Below are positions 1 to 9,080 of a stretch of 20,034 nt of DNA, in pieces. The position numbers and the translations under genes are program-made. Every line of letters starts with the position of its first letter. Within the stretch, counting starts at the first letter, position 1. Origin of the DNA: Larix sibirica (lineage: Eukaryota > Streptophyta > Pinopsida > Pinales > Pinaceae). Where the stretch lies: assembly GCA_004151065.3 (NCBI GenBank), contig NWUY0300023267.1, forward strand, positions 14,827-34,860. Reading direction: 5' to 3'. The notes beneath the pieces were generated by a model. It saw only the letters and a program-made list of their open reading frames with translations. It made no database searches and was not told the origin of the DNA.

Positions 1-1048
1 CTCTAAAGACAGAGGTCAAGTGGTCTTTTTCTTTTTCAAGTTGTTCCTTGTCTAATATGCGGAAGGCTCTCATGGCTAAGGTGTTAATTAGCCCAATTTT
101 ATGTGATGGATGGTGATGCGAGTGAGCATGAAGGTAGCTCTCTGAGTGGGTTTTCTTTCTGTAGACTCCATGGTTGAGGGTTCCATTATTATTTTTGCTG
201 ATTAGTACATAGAGGAAGGGGATGCTCCCATTCTCTTCCATTTCCATGGTGAACTTTATGTTTTCAGAGATTTGATTAAGGTGTTCAAGGAATTTATTAA
301 GTTTGATAACTCCATGGGGCCACCTCACATTGGTATCATCCACACATCTTTTCCATCTCGTGGGTTGTAAGGGGAAAGAGTGAAGGGCCTTCTTTTCGAA
401 ATGATCCATAAAAATATTAACAACAATGGGAGATAAAGGGGACCCCATTGCTACTCCGGTGGTTTGTTCATAAAATTCACCTTTAAAGATGAAGAAAGTG
501 GAATGGAGACAAACTTCCGCTAGATTTGTTGTTTCTGGATCTACCACTTCAAATATGACTTGAATTGCTTCATTCAAGGGGATTTTTGTAAAAAGACCCA
601 CAACATCCAAGCTTATTAGTAACTCATGGGCTTCCAATTTTTCTTCCTTGATGATCTTAACGAAATCCCTCGAGTCTTTTATAAATGAATCTGTTTTCCC
701 CACAAGTGGACTTAAAATATTTGCTACATATTTTGCGAGGTGGTAGGTTGGGGATCCAATCGTGTTCGCAATTGGTCTAAGAGGAACCCCCTCCTTGTAA
801 ATTTTTGGGAGGCCATATATTCTCTGTGTGATTTCATTACATGGCATCAACCGCTTCTTAACCCTTTCCTCTATGATTGATTTCTTAATGGCTTTCTTCA
901 CCTCCTTTGTAACCCTAGCAATGGGATTATTTGATAACTTCTTATATCTACCACTAGTTTCAAGGTGTTCCAGCATTTTATTGTTGTAGTCTTCATGGTT
1001 CATTACCACCGTGGCTCCCCCCTTATCTGCCTGAGAACCACGATTGCT
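1..1048 (-). pseudogene. PLE reverse transcriptase domain, open at the left edge
   Basis: A single minus-strand frame is free of stops for 349 codons from 1048 to the window edge. It is easily missed because it has no stop inside the window. Visible motifs in order: ADKGGATVVMN (about 1000-1030), IYGLPK followed by PLRPIANT (about 770-825), RT motif A LISLDVV with its Asp at 605-607, motif B AMGSPLSP (about 440-465), motif C CVDD with the paired Asp codons at 335-340, and a thumb segment with VYRKKTH and SHHHPSHK (about 95-170). All three catalytic aspartates are present. Motif C has Cys where Tyr or Phe is usual. The frame is joined to the upstream coding segment by a one-base frameshift between 1030 and 1050, next to the Arg-Gln/Ala-Asp boundary. 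Called a pseudogene because of that shift; if it is an assembly error the domain could be functional. Confidence 0.85.
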
Positions 1049-2036
1049 TCATTCCTTCTCAAGTTTTTAAGGGCCTCACATTCATCCCTGCCGAGATTAT
1101 CCTTTGGGAGCTTGGTCTTTTTTAGAATTAGGGCACAGTCTAGCCTCACGCTCTCTTTGTCCTCTTGTGACAACAATTGGATGCTCTCTTCCACGCTGCA
1201 TATGATGCTCTCTAGAGGGACGAATTTGGGGGTTGGGGCAAATCCAAGACCCTTTTTCAAGAGATTTATCGTGCCTTTGTCCAACTCCATGCTGGAGAGG
1301 TTAACCACCATTATGTTATCGTTCTCATTCTTGTTAATCCCCTTATTAACGTTCATATGATATCTGTTTGCGCCCATATGACTATGGTCCTGTTAACATT
1401 TGGGTCATTATTGGTCAGGTGTGTAGTAACATTTAGGTGTGTGTCCAGGCTCCTTAGATGACTCTGGTTCATGTGAGCATTATCATTTGCTGTATTACTG
1501 GTTTGAGCATTATCATTACTGTTGATGTGCGCGTCATTCTCAATCTGGTTCACACCATCCACATTTATGTGTGTTGTTATTCAGGTCTAGATTTATGTGC
1601 ACATTATCATTTAGGTGTAGATTTCTATGCATGTTATCATTTAGGTGATTCCTGTATGCAGCGTTATCATTTTGGTTCAAACCCTCGAATCTTCTATGTG
1701 TCAAACCTTCAAATTTTCTGCATTGTCTGGTGCTGGCTTCACGGCCATCTTGTTCAGCCTTCAGAGCTGCACAAGCGTCTATCACTCTCCAAATGTCCCA
1801 TCTGATCATCTTCGAAAGCCTCAAGTGGAGATTCAACACCTTTCTTGAGCAATCCTCCAACGTAGCTCTTACCTGTTTGATTTCTCCACGGATTAAGGTA
1901 AGGCTGAACTTCGTGAAAATTTTGTCATTATGACTGTTTCTAAGGTGGTGATTTACCATAGCGAACCTAGGGATAACGCATTTGTCTTTACATCTCTTTA
2001 GGAACGCTAGGTCAACAACTCTTTTCTCAATATTGG
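1045..2036 (-). pseudogene. PLE N-terminal region and linker, frameshifted
   Basis: The segment 2036-1690 reads as a helical, charged region with FLKRC and VIPRF near its start and a run ending in RKFEGL, as expected for the N-terminal part of PLE proteins. The segment 1377-1045 contains VVNLSS, LLKKGLGFAPTP and NLRRNEAIVVL, which directly precede the RT domain in PLEs. These two parts share one frame. Between them lies the Asn/His-rich repeat linker, where the open frame moves to another register (1562-1353) and back, suggesting compensating indels. The open frame that begins at 2100 starts with about 20 codons that are only the antisense of the neighbouring GIY-YIG fragment, so the real PLE sequence starts near 2036. 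It may be 5'-truncated there. Confidence 0.75.
1385..1690 (-). repeat. Asn/His-rich degenerate coding minisatellite in the PLE linker
   Basis: On the plus strand a degenerate unit of roughly 20-30 bases built round 'cattatcattt' recurs (near 1480, 1505, 1605, 1635 and 1660, plus related 'aacatttaggtgtg' units near 1430). On the minus strand it encodes recurring LNDN-x-H-x-N type units rich in Asn and His. The unit spacing is irregular, so this is a decayed array rather than a clean tandem repeat. It sits exactly between two conserved PLE segments. Whether the linker is normal for this PLE family or an expansion private to this copy cannot be told from one copy. Confidence 0.6.
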
Positions 2037-2040
2037 GTCT

Positions 2041-2352
2041 TGTGGGAAGAGCTATGTAGGGGAGACGGGGCGTTCCTTTCAAACAAGGATAAAGGAGCAT
2101 GGAGCGGACATAAGGAGGGAGAGGACAAATACTTCTGCACTAGCAGAGCACTCTCAGAAAACGAAACACCATGTCTTCCTGGAAAACATGAAGCTACTCA
2201 CAGTAGAAGACCACTACTACAAATGAAGGGTTAGAGAACCATTGGAAATCAAGAAGCACCCGAACAACCTAAATAGAGATGGGGGACTTGAAATAAGTGA
2301 AAGATGGCTACCACTGATCACCAAAGAAGGTAACGATCAAAACCAGGTATGA
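2041..2352 (+). pseudogene. PLE GIY-YIG endonuclease C-terminal fragment, plus strand
   Basis: The plus-strand frame starting at 2041 reads CGKSYVGETGRSF, then TRIKEHGADIRRER, SALAEHSQKTKHH, a segment ending in VEDHYY, then RVREPLEIKKH, NLNRDGGLEI and SERWLPL. These are the order and spacing of the GIY-YIG domain and tail at the end of PLE proteins. The YIG half is present as YVG within the CGKxYxGET core. The GIY half just upstream is cut off at 2041, where the sequence switches to the oppositely oriented PLE. One in-frame TGA interrupts it at 2224-2226 (YYK-stop-RVRE), a position where Arg would fit, so a CGA-to-TGA change is likely. The frame otherwise continues to a TGA at 2350-2352, immediately before the single undetermined base at 2353. 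Confidence 0.85.
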
Positions 2353-2353
2353 N

Positions 2354-3840
2354 ATACAATGGCTCCTATGCAAGTGGAACATGATCCCAACACCGCATAT
2401 CCCAAGCTGAGAGGCGCCGTAAAAAAAACCATAAATCCTACCATCTTCAAGAACCGGGTGAGTGACCGACAGTACCTTAACAAACTCTGCTGATTTGGTT
2501 GTCCCTTCCAGTGATAAATGACTTTCATGGCCTCGTCTCGACCGGAGGAAGCGAGTCTTCGAAAATGCCGAGGTTCCGAGCATACCAGATGCCGATAATG
2601 AGGAAAGTGGCAAACTACTATGGCTTCCCGCAACTCCAAACCAGGATCTTAAACTCTCCAAAAGATCATTCCCTAGTCCAAAGATCCGGTCCATTGTACC
2701 ACCCCGGATGACCAGCCACACTTCACGAACATACCTGCACAGAAAAAAAGGTGGTGATAGTCCTCTTCCGCTTCTCTGCACAGGATGCACATACCTCGGC
2801 CCAACAACCCCTTTCTGGATATTTGCCCAGTAAGAATTTTATTCTGAAAACAGAGCCATAGAAAACATTTGTGTTTAAGCGGGATTTTCCAACTCCATAA
2901 CCTGATGATGCCACCAACTCAGAATCAGGGATTTGAATTCAAAGATGCTAGCATGTTATAAACCGTGGAAACCGACAGAACCCCTTTGGAGCCAGGGCCA
3001 TCCCACATTAATCTGTCTACAAATTGTGAAGCTCGATCCCTAGCAAAGGCGAGCCTGGGAGACATATGATTCCCAAACCGAATGCCACCTGAGATGGGAG
3101 GTTCAAGTCAGACAGCCGAAACCAGCAGATCATGAGGGACTACACCACCACCTTTATAAAATTGAGAAAGGACCACCATTCTTCTGGCATGTAACTCACT
3201 GATGAAAGCAAATTTAACCTGTAGCCCCCTTCATCCCCGATGAAAGGGTCCACTCCAAAAAAGAGATGGAACCATTCCCAATTCTCCATTTCAACCACGG
3301 TATGCATTACAAAGGGTATTGCATATACTATTCCACATCGTTGAAGCCCTTCGAAGAAATGTGCTGATAATTTCTTAACCACTGAATAGAATTTAAGTTC
3401 TCAAATATTTGACACGGATAACCCTGCTCCATAAACCTGTCATCCGTCAATGCTCTCCAAAGAGATTTTCGTGAGCATTGCTTCATTGAACCATTCCAAG
3501 TTGTCGTAGCCCCCATCCTCCAAGACTTTTGGCCAACATAAGCTCTGCCTGTACTCAGGTGCCACTTCCTGTTCGAGGTTTCCCGACCAAGATGAATCTA
3601 AACATTCTGCTTCGATGCCATGGATGATCGCGGCTGGGAGTTTTTGCAGGCCAAACCAATAGATGGGAATGCCCTGGAGCACCGACTGAGCAAGAGTCAG
3701 TCTCCCTCCGATGGATAACCAGCGAGTAGCCCAACAATTTAACCTCCTGTCAACCTTCTGTAACAGCCATCTCCAGTCGCAGTTCTGTAACAATTTGGTT
3801 TCAGGAAGTACCCAAGGTACTTCATCCCCACATCCAGGCT
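2354..3840 (-). pseudogene. LINE A ORF2, thumb, zf-RVT and truncated RNase H
   Basis: RRLNCWATRWLSIGGRLTLA (3740-3680) and SVLQGIPIYWFGLQKLP mark the region just after the RT. A zf-RVT zinc-binding region follows at about 2830-2720, reading GMCILCREAEEDYHHLFF then RYVREVWLVI after a shift in a run of seven T. A linker follows with LIIGIWYARNLGIFEDSLP (about 2610-2550). The start of RNase H reads FFYGASQ near 2415; the family has Asp where this copy has Tyr, so the first catalytic aspartate is probably lost. Homology ends near 2354 at the PLE fragment. The exact junction lies between 2320 and 2360. Confidence 0.75.
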
Positions 3841-5100
3841 GAGAAGGAATATGGGAATATCTCTTTCAGGTCATTGATAATCGTCTCTTCCACTTTATTG
3901 AAAAGGAACGAATATTTCCCCACACTGATGGACATACCTGAAGCCAGACACAAGGAAGCAAAGATATCCTTATAAAAAGCCATTCGTTAACTGAAGCTTC
4001 ACCAAAAATCATGATGTCATCCACAAAAAGCAGGTGAGTAATAGACATAACTGAGAAACCCTTACCCCTTTTAACCTGCAATCTTCCTTTGCTTTATGAA
4101 TCAGCCTACAAGACCATCAATCCAGGATGAAGAGCAGAGGTGATAGGGGGCACCCCTCCGGATGCCCCGGCTACATGAAAACATTCCTGTGGGCTCGCCA
4201 TTCACCAGAACTCCAAATGTAGTAGAAGAGATGCAAGACATAATCCACTGGACCATTTGAAGTGGAAGCCCAATCTTGCAGAAGAATGAGCCTGGATAAA
4301 GACCAATCCACCTATCATAGGATCTTTCACCAAATCCAATTTAAGAATAAATGCACTGAGGTTCTTAATACTTGACCTGAATGTAAAGCACTCTTGAGCG
4401 ACCCCGATGGCATCCAGAATCTGCCTGTTGAAAGGAACCCAAACTGTTCCATAGTGATAAACTTTCCAAAAAAGGTTTGATTCGGCAAGCAATAATCTTT
4501 GAAACCAGTTTATACAAGGTATTGCACAGGGATATCGGCCGATAGTCCGAGAAACCCTCCGGCCTATCCAATTTGGAATCAGAGCTATATAAGTGCTATT
4601 AGTTTCTTTGGCACAACTGCTTTCTCCGATTCCTCCACAGCCCTCAGGATGTCCTCACCCATGAATCGAAAAAATGAGTAAAAAACTCTACCGTCCAGCC
4701 ATCAGGGCCTGGGCTTTTCTCCTTGACAAGAGAGCTGAGGGTCTTCTTAACTTCCTCCAAAGTAACCGATGCTCCACTCCTCAGCATCTCCTCAGTGCTG
4801 ACGAAACGAGGAAAGAGCTTGATGATGTTTAGCTGTTCGGCCAAATTATTACATGTTCTTGCTTTATAAGCTTCCTTAAAATATACCTCTGCGACATCCT
4901 GAATGAGCCCTGCTCAGAGTGAAAGATGCCATCATGCCCCTTTAATCTCCCAGATGGATTTTTATTTCGTCGCATATTGGCATAATTATGAAAAAACTTC
5001 GATGTTGCTGTCTCCCTTGGCCAGCCACAAGCTCTACTCTTAAGGCGCCAGGTGCTCTCTAACTGGCTCAAAAGGCCTTCTTCCGGATACTAGAGTGAAC
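3840..5100 (-). pseudogene. LINE A ORF2, reverse transcriptase part
   Basis: Fragments in several frames reconstruct the order of an L1-type RT. KEKSPGPDGWTVEF lies near 4700, the fingers segment FSDYRPISLCNTLYKLVSK near 4520, ILDAIGVAQECF near 4400, and motif A near 4320, where LDLVK is followed by a frameshift that puts Tyr-Asp-Arg out of register. Motif C is intact: LLFVDDIMIFGEA, with FVDD at 4027-4016. The motif B region (about 4150-4250) is badly damaged. Family knowledge: this domain copies the element RNA at the nicked target. There are at least four frame changes, so no activity is expected. Comparison with copy B at the same place shows what copy B has lost. Confidence 0.8.
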
Positions 5101-6091
5101 TAAACTCCACACAGTCGTCTTCATCAAAAGATACACCCCCCATCTTCATGTCCCTGCTCGCCAACTTCCCATAAATCTCCTTTAGCTCCTTATCGTCCGC
5201 CAATTTTTTGTGCCACTCCCACTATTTTATTGCAACCCTAATCTCATCTAGCTTGTTGTTTAAGTTAAAAATATGTGATAATCTCCTGTCATCCTGCAAA
5301 GACTTCCATTTATCAGCAATCAGGTCACAAAAACCCTTCTCCTCCAGCTAGGTACTATTGAATTTAAAAGGGAAAGACATATTCCGGCGCTGCAAATCAA
5401 ACTCAAAGCAGATGGATTGATGGTGTGAAACCCCCGTAGCCACACTCCATGATCGGAACTGATCCCAACAGTTGTACAAACCACATTTAATGAAGAAACG
5501 ATCCAATTGTTTCACCATCCCATGGACCCCTGATCTACCATTGTTCCAAGTAGGAGTCAATTGACAAGGGACAACATCCACCAAATCGGTCACCTCAAAA
5601 TGGATTTTCAAGAAACCTACCAAAGGATCATCACGACGACCCGAACCCTACACTTCACAAGAAGATAGGGTAAAATTTAAGTCTCCACAAAGAATCATAT
5701 TTTGCTTCTCCATAATCCGACTAGCAAAAGCGCTCTCCCAAAAAGGTCGATGATCCCTATAGGGCCCATAAAGGTTAAGAGTATTGACTTCCTGATCAAA
5801 TCCCCTGAGCTTGTCGATCAAGATTATTCCTGCACAAACAAAATAGGGCACCAAATCATCCTGAGTAGGATCCCACGCCACCAAGAGCCCCCCAGACATA
5901 CCCCGAGATTCAATGGCACAACAATGTCAGTTGGGCCGAATACTCAAAAAGAGGGATACAGCTTCCTCCCCCAAATGCATGGTCTCTTGTAGGAACAACA
6001 CAGAAGGTTTAACAGTAATCAAGAAACGTCTGATGGTGCCCTTTTTGGGCAAGATACCCATCCCCCTCATATTGAAGGATGTAAGGATCAT
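5100..6091 (-). pseudogene. LINE A ORF2, endonuclease part
   Basis: Begins at the ATG at 6091-6089 and reads MILTSFNMRGMG, the N-terminal strand of the exonuclease-endonuclease-phosphatase fold with its Asn. FLQETMHLGEE follows with the catalytic Glu. After a stop near 5935 it continues with MSGGLLVAWDP, LNLYGPYRDHRPFWES and CGDLN (GDLN at 5686-5675), then TPTWNNGRSG. The terminal SDH catalytic motif reads SHH at 5428-5420, so the aspartate appears to be lost. A stop falls close after GDLN and further stops occur near 5350 and 5100. The enzyme would nick target DNA to prime reverse transcription; this copy cannot make it as one chain. Confidence 0.8.
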
Positions 6092-7754
6092 TAAGGAACA
6101 CTGGAGGGGCTAGAATCTACTCTAAGTGACCCATTTGATAAACCAGGAGACAAAGCCCTTGAAAGTCCCGTAACTAAAGATAACTTTGGATTGACCCACT
6201 TTGAATTCCCTTCCCCCCCACGGCAGACCTCCATGATTTTCCGCCTCGTCGGCTTCCACTGAATAGTTACATTATAACCATTAATAGCTCCCAGAGGTAT
6301 ACCTGAAACCCCATCCCCCACTGAACACTGGCCTCCAAACAAATGTATAGGAACCATGTCAGGTTCAGGAGTTAATTGTGTCGTCGGTTCCATGGATCCA
6401 AAAATTAAAGGAGATGTAAAAGATGGTAACCCCCCCTCCCCTTTCAAAGGAAGACCAGGTTCCCCCATAGCCGAATGCAAAACAACTTCATCCCTGTCCT
6501 GTAGAGAACTAGGGGTAAGCACTATATCAAAAACCCCTTGTTCCCCCACTAGGTCATCTGCACCAGAAGGACTAAGACCTTCCCTAACCGACACTTGTAC
6601 TCCCCCTCTTGGGAGTGGAAAAGAGCTCAAGGCTGTAGGATAGGGGGAGAAGCCACCAACTGCACCGATTTCTCACCAAGGCAGAGCAAATCGAAGAAAA
6701 CATCCAGCGAAACAGATTTTAATAAGAGAGGGATAAAGGGTTTTAACTTACCAATACAATCCGTCACCAAGATTTCATTGAAAGGGATAGGGAGAGTAAA
6801 AGACTGAGCTGGGTCCTCAAAGCTTCCTTTTTCCTCGGAGCGGCATAAACCCTTGTCCCGAAAAGCATGACAATCCTTGCTAAGGTGGCCCGACCGACAA
6901 CATGAGAAGCACTGGAAAGGTATACGCCAGCGGTCCAACCATTGAATGAAAACACCATGTTCCCAATTGACCTCCACCTCCGTCGGGTAACCAGTTGAAA
7001 CATCAATTTCAATGAGAACCCTCAGGAAAACCCTTTCCGAGTCCAAAAGGGTACCTTCCTCCATTAGAATTAAATGTCCAATGGAGTTGGATACCCCCAT
7101 GAAGGCTTGAAAAATCCAACAAACTAAGGGAAAGTCAGGAAATAGAACCCATAGGTGACGCTTGGACAATTTTTCTCCACACGGATCAAATGCAGTGTGC
7201 CACCTTAACAAAACAAGTGAGCTAACTCCCAGGACCTAGAACCTCTCATGAATGAGTTGCAACGAGCCTTCAGAAAAAAAGTGAAATTATATCCATCCCT
7301 TCTCGAGCATAATCACACGAGGTACGTAGGGAATAATCGGCTTCCAAGCCCATGTTATCCATTCCACAATCTCGCCCCTACTTAGCTGAGCATATTCCAT
7401 TCGACCGACCAATGCTTGAGTTGAAAAATTCGAGACCATATCCATAGTTATGTCCCGACCCAAATTACAGCTCGCTCTCACCTTCGAGGCCTGCTCAACC
7501 TTTATATTCCCCTTTAGACTTCTTTTAGTCCAGTGAGTACCCCCCAGGTAAGGTTCTGATAGTATCTGAGCAGCTAGAGGTAAGTGGGAAAAGTGAGCCG
7601 CTCCGCCCGAGCCATTCGACACTGACAAGGAACCACCAGAACTCACATGTGTTTTACCTAACCCCACCGACTAGGATAAGGGCGACATGAAGACCACATT
7701 TTCCTTAGGGTTAACCCTCATCATCACCGGGGTTACCGGAACCAATCCCATCAT
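6091..7754 (-). pseudogene. LINE A ORF1: DUF4283 plus CCHC zinc-knuckle protein
   Basis: Nucleic-acid-binding protein of a plant L1 element, expected to coat the element RNA. The start is likely one of two adjacent ATGs at 7754 or 7751, followed by a stretch reading PVTPVMMRVNPKENVVF. An in-frame TAG occurs at 7673-7671. DUF4283-like sequence runs from about 7460 to 6950, with WAWKPIIPYVP, then after a frameshift near 7290 RHLWVLFPDFPLVCW and FLRVLIEIDVS. A perfect CX2CX4HX4C knuckle (CFSCCRSGHLSKDC) lies at 6911-6870. The C-terminal part (6630-6091) is a Pro/Gly/Ser-rich tail without a recognised domain, in another frame. The terminal TAA (6093-6091) shares its last base with the ATG of ORF2. 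Confidence 0.8.
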
Positions 7755-8100
7755 GAGAACAGAGATAGAAAACAAAGCAGATAGAACACTAACCCCTAGA
7801 GTCAACCCCCAGGACCAATGCACCTCAAAACCCTGTATAAGTTCCAACAAAATTACAAAGACCCGAAAACAACGCAGAAAAAACAGGGATGATTGTAGGA
7901 TTTTTGTATAAAAAACCTTCCCACTTTGTTAACTTGGTTGGTACTAGCCTCCTAAGGAGAGAAGCGGACTCCAAGCTTGCAACCAATAGCCCAACAAGAC
8001 GACAGGGACTAGGGCACTGCAGAAACACCGCTAATATTCAAAGTCCAGATAAGAACAAGGGCTATGCGAGATGAAAGAAAAACTTCACCAAAACAGGTGG
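7755..8100 (-). other. LINE A 5' leader (probable)
   Basis: Sequence upstream of ORF1 on the minus strand, pyrimidine-rich on that strand with long T and TCT tracts, as is common in plant LINE leaders. It contains a short open frame at 8028-7825 with no recognised domain, which I do not regard as a gene. An internal promoter would be expected here from family knowledge, but no specific site was identified. Confidence 0.4.
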
Positions 8101-8296
8101 CCCCCAAATGACTACCATGGACGCCCAGGTTGTGATCCATAAAATCATTACAACTCTTGAAATCTTTTCAGAGTTTTGTTATGGAACACCACTATATTTA
8201 AGAAAACCCTTTACATATATATGTAATATGTGAATGCCTTTCCTCTTCAATTAATTTATATGGGATATGTCAATTCCATATGTACAATGTTTAAGT
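8101..8296. other. Short spacer without recognisable features
   Basis: AT-rich sequence between the LINE A leader and the next repeat. It contains one perfect 16-base palindrome, TTACATATATATGTAA, at 8211-8226. No coding potential is visible. Confidence 0.5.
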
Positions 8297-8491
8297 AATA
8301 TTAAACAATGTATGGATTCGTTGAAGTGATTGGGGAACTCCACGCATCATTGAGCTGTTAAAAAATGAATGAAAATATTGTTGAGGGTGTTTGTATTGTG
8401 TAGTAGGAGATGCATTGCATATCCAACAAGAATATTAAACAATGTATTGATTCAGTGAAGTGTTTGGGGATCTTGGAGCATTATTATACTG
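8297..8491 (+). repeat. Two-copy direct repeat, period 134 bases
   Basis: The segment starting 'aatattaaacaatgtat' at 8297 recurs at 8431. The copies align over about 60 bases with clear but imperfect identity; both continue through 'gattc-gtgaagtg-ttgggga'. The 134-base spacing holds unrelated-looking sequence. It could be a partial duplication or ends of a small unrecognised element. No function is proposed. Confidence 0.6.
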
Positions 8492-8543
8492 AAACGCTTT
8501 GCATGTTTTCATTTTAATATATTACATCTAATATTGTGTATCC

Positions 8544-8830
8544 TTTTTTTTCAAATGAAAAAGAACTATACTTTATAAAGAAGTATAAAAGGTTACAAAT
8601 AGTCCCGGCCAAGAAAACTAACCTGAGAACACACCACCATAACAATACCCAATCAACAACCATCGCCAATGTGACAAACAACCCCATACATGACAAAAAG
8701 GTCTACTCAGAGTGAATAGCCCGATCGCCAAGGAAACCAGAGAGGTGCCTCCTATATGTACATATGGTCTCAATTCGCTAAATCTAGCATCTATTTGCAA
8801 TAGTAAGAATGCATATGAGCTCTTGTACAA
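8544..8830 (-). mobile_element. 5'-truncated LINE 3' end (third LINE insertion)
   Basis: A run of eight T at 8544-8551 on the plus strand is the poly(A) end of a minus-strand LINE. Directly inside it, 'caaatgaaaaagaactatac' matches the style and partly the sequence of the 3' end of LINE B (12277 onwards: 'cacattgaaaaagctctatac'). On the minus strand the rest reads like LINE 3' untranslated sequence, with 'ataaagtat' just before the tail. No coding domain is present, so the copy is strongly 5'-truncated. The upstream limit near 8830-8870 is approximate, and no convincing target-site duplication was found. Confidence 0.6.
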
Positions 8831-8870
8831 AAGACACTTTCTTCTTTCTCTTTCGAGGAAAAAAAGTTTA

Positions 8871-9080
8871 TTATGTGCTTGACATATATTTTTCGAGTCA
8901 AGGTATTAGTTTGGACTTGGGTTTCAAATATTTGCAAATAGGAAAAAGTTTGTATATAGTTTATTATTTACATTTTTTTTTTTAAATATTGCATTTATAT
9001 AACCAGCTATTGGATCTTTGCGAGTGACGGTTTTCCCGGGGCCTTGTGCCCCAGGCCTTGGTGGCATATTTGCGTCAGTC
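8871..9080. other. AT-rich spacer, then a short GC-rich patch
   Basis: Low-complexity A/T tracts (for example ten T near 8970) to about 9020, then a sharp change to GC-richer sequence at about 9025-9080 with 'cccggggccttgtgccccaggcc'-type palindromic composition. No gene recognised. Confidence 0.4.

Larger units (their letters stand above)
1..2040 (-). mobile_element. Penelope-like element (PLE), minus strand, runs off the left edge
   Basis: Read on the minus strand from about 2040 leftwards, this stretch encodes, in order, a PLE-type N-terminal region, an Asn/His-rich linker, the conserved NLSS and FAPTP segment, and the reverse transcriptase. The C-terminal GIY-YIG endonuclease expected after the RT would lie beyond position 1. 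PLEs are retroelements whose RT is related to telomerase RT, and they integrate by target-primed reverse transcription. Frames change near 1540, 1375 and 1035, so this copy as a whole is not intact, but its RT half is remarkably open. It abuts an oppositely oriented PLE fragment at 2040/2041. In plants this lineage is best known from conifers. Membership of that exact lineage is inferred from motifs only. Confidence 0.85.
2354..8100 (-). mobile_element. LINE copy A (plant L1 type), degraded, 3' end missing
   Basis: Minus-strand non-LTR retrotransposon with a 5' leader (about 8100-7755), ORF1 (7754-6091) and ORF2 (6091 down to about 2354). ORF1 has DUF4283 and a CCHC knuckle. ORF2 has apurinic-type endonuclease, RT, zf-RVT and the beginning of RNase H. 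The reading frame changes many times, so it is an old inactive copy. RNase H stops shortly after its first strands, at the edge of the PLE fragment. The most economical reading is that a PLE inserted into this LINE and that the rest of the LINE lies left of the window. The 5' boundary is not fixed: no target-site duplication can be assigned because the 3' end is absent. Confidence 0.85.

Noticed and set aside
965-1360. Plus-strand open frame of 131 codons
   Set aside because: It is antisense to the conserved PLE segment that precedes the RT and has no recognisable domain.
2037-2100. The first ~20 residues of the minus-strand open frame starting at 2100
   Set aside because: They are only the antisense of the plus-strand GIY-YIG fragment; PLE-like sequence begins near 2036.
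2308-2790. A 160-codon minus-strand open frame that looks like a gene of its own
   Set aside because: It is a frame-shifted stretch of LINE A ORF2 (zf-RVT, linker and start of RNase H), and its reading frame mixes the true one with a shifted one.
6091-6630. A 179-codon Pro/Gly/Ser-rich open frame as a host protein
   Set aside because: It lies between the CCHC knuckle and ORF2 of LINE A and ends on the ORF2 start, so it is the ORF1 C-terminal tail.
8211-8226. Perfect 16-base palindrome TTACATATATATGTAA
   Set aside because: Simple alternating AT sequence in AT-rich DNA; no sign that it is an element end or regulatory site.
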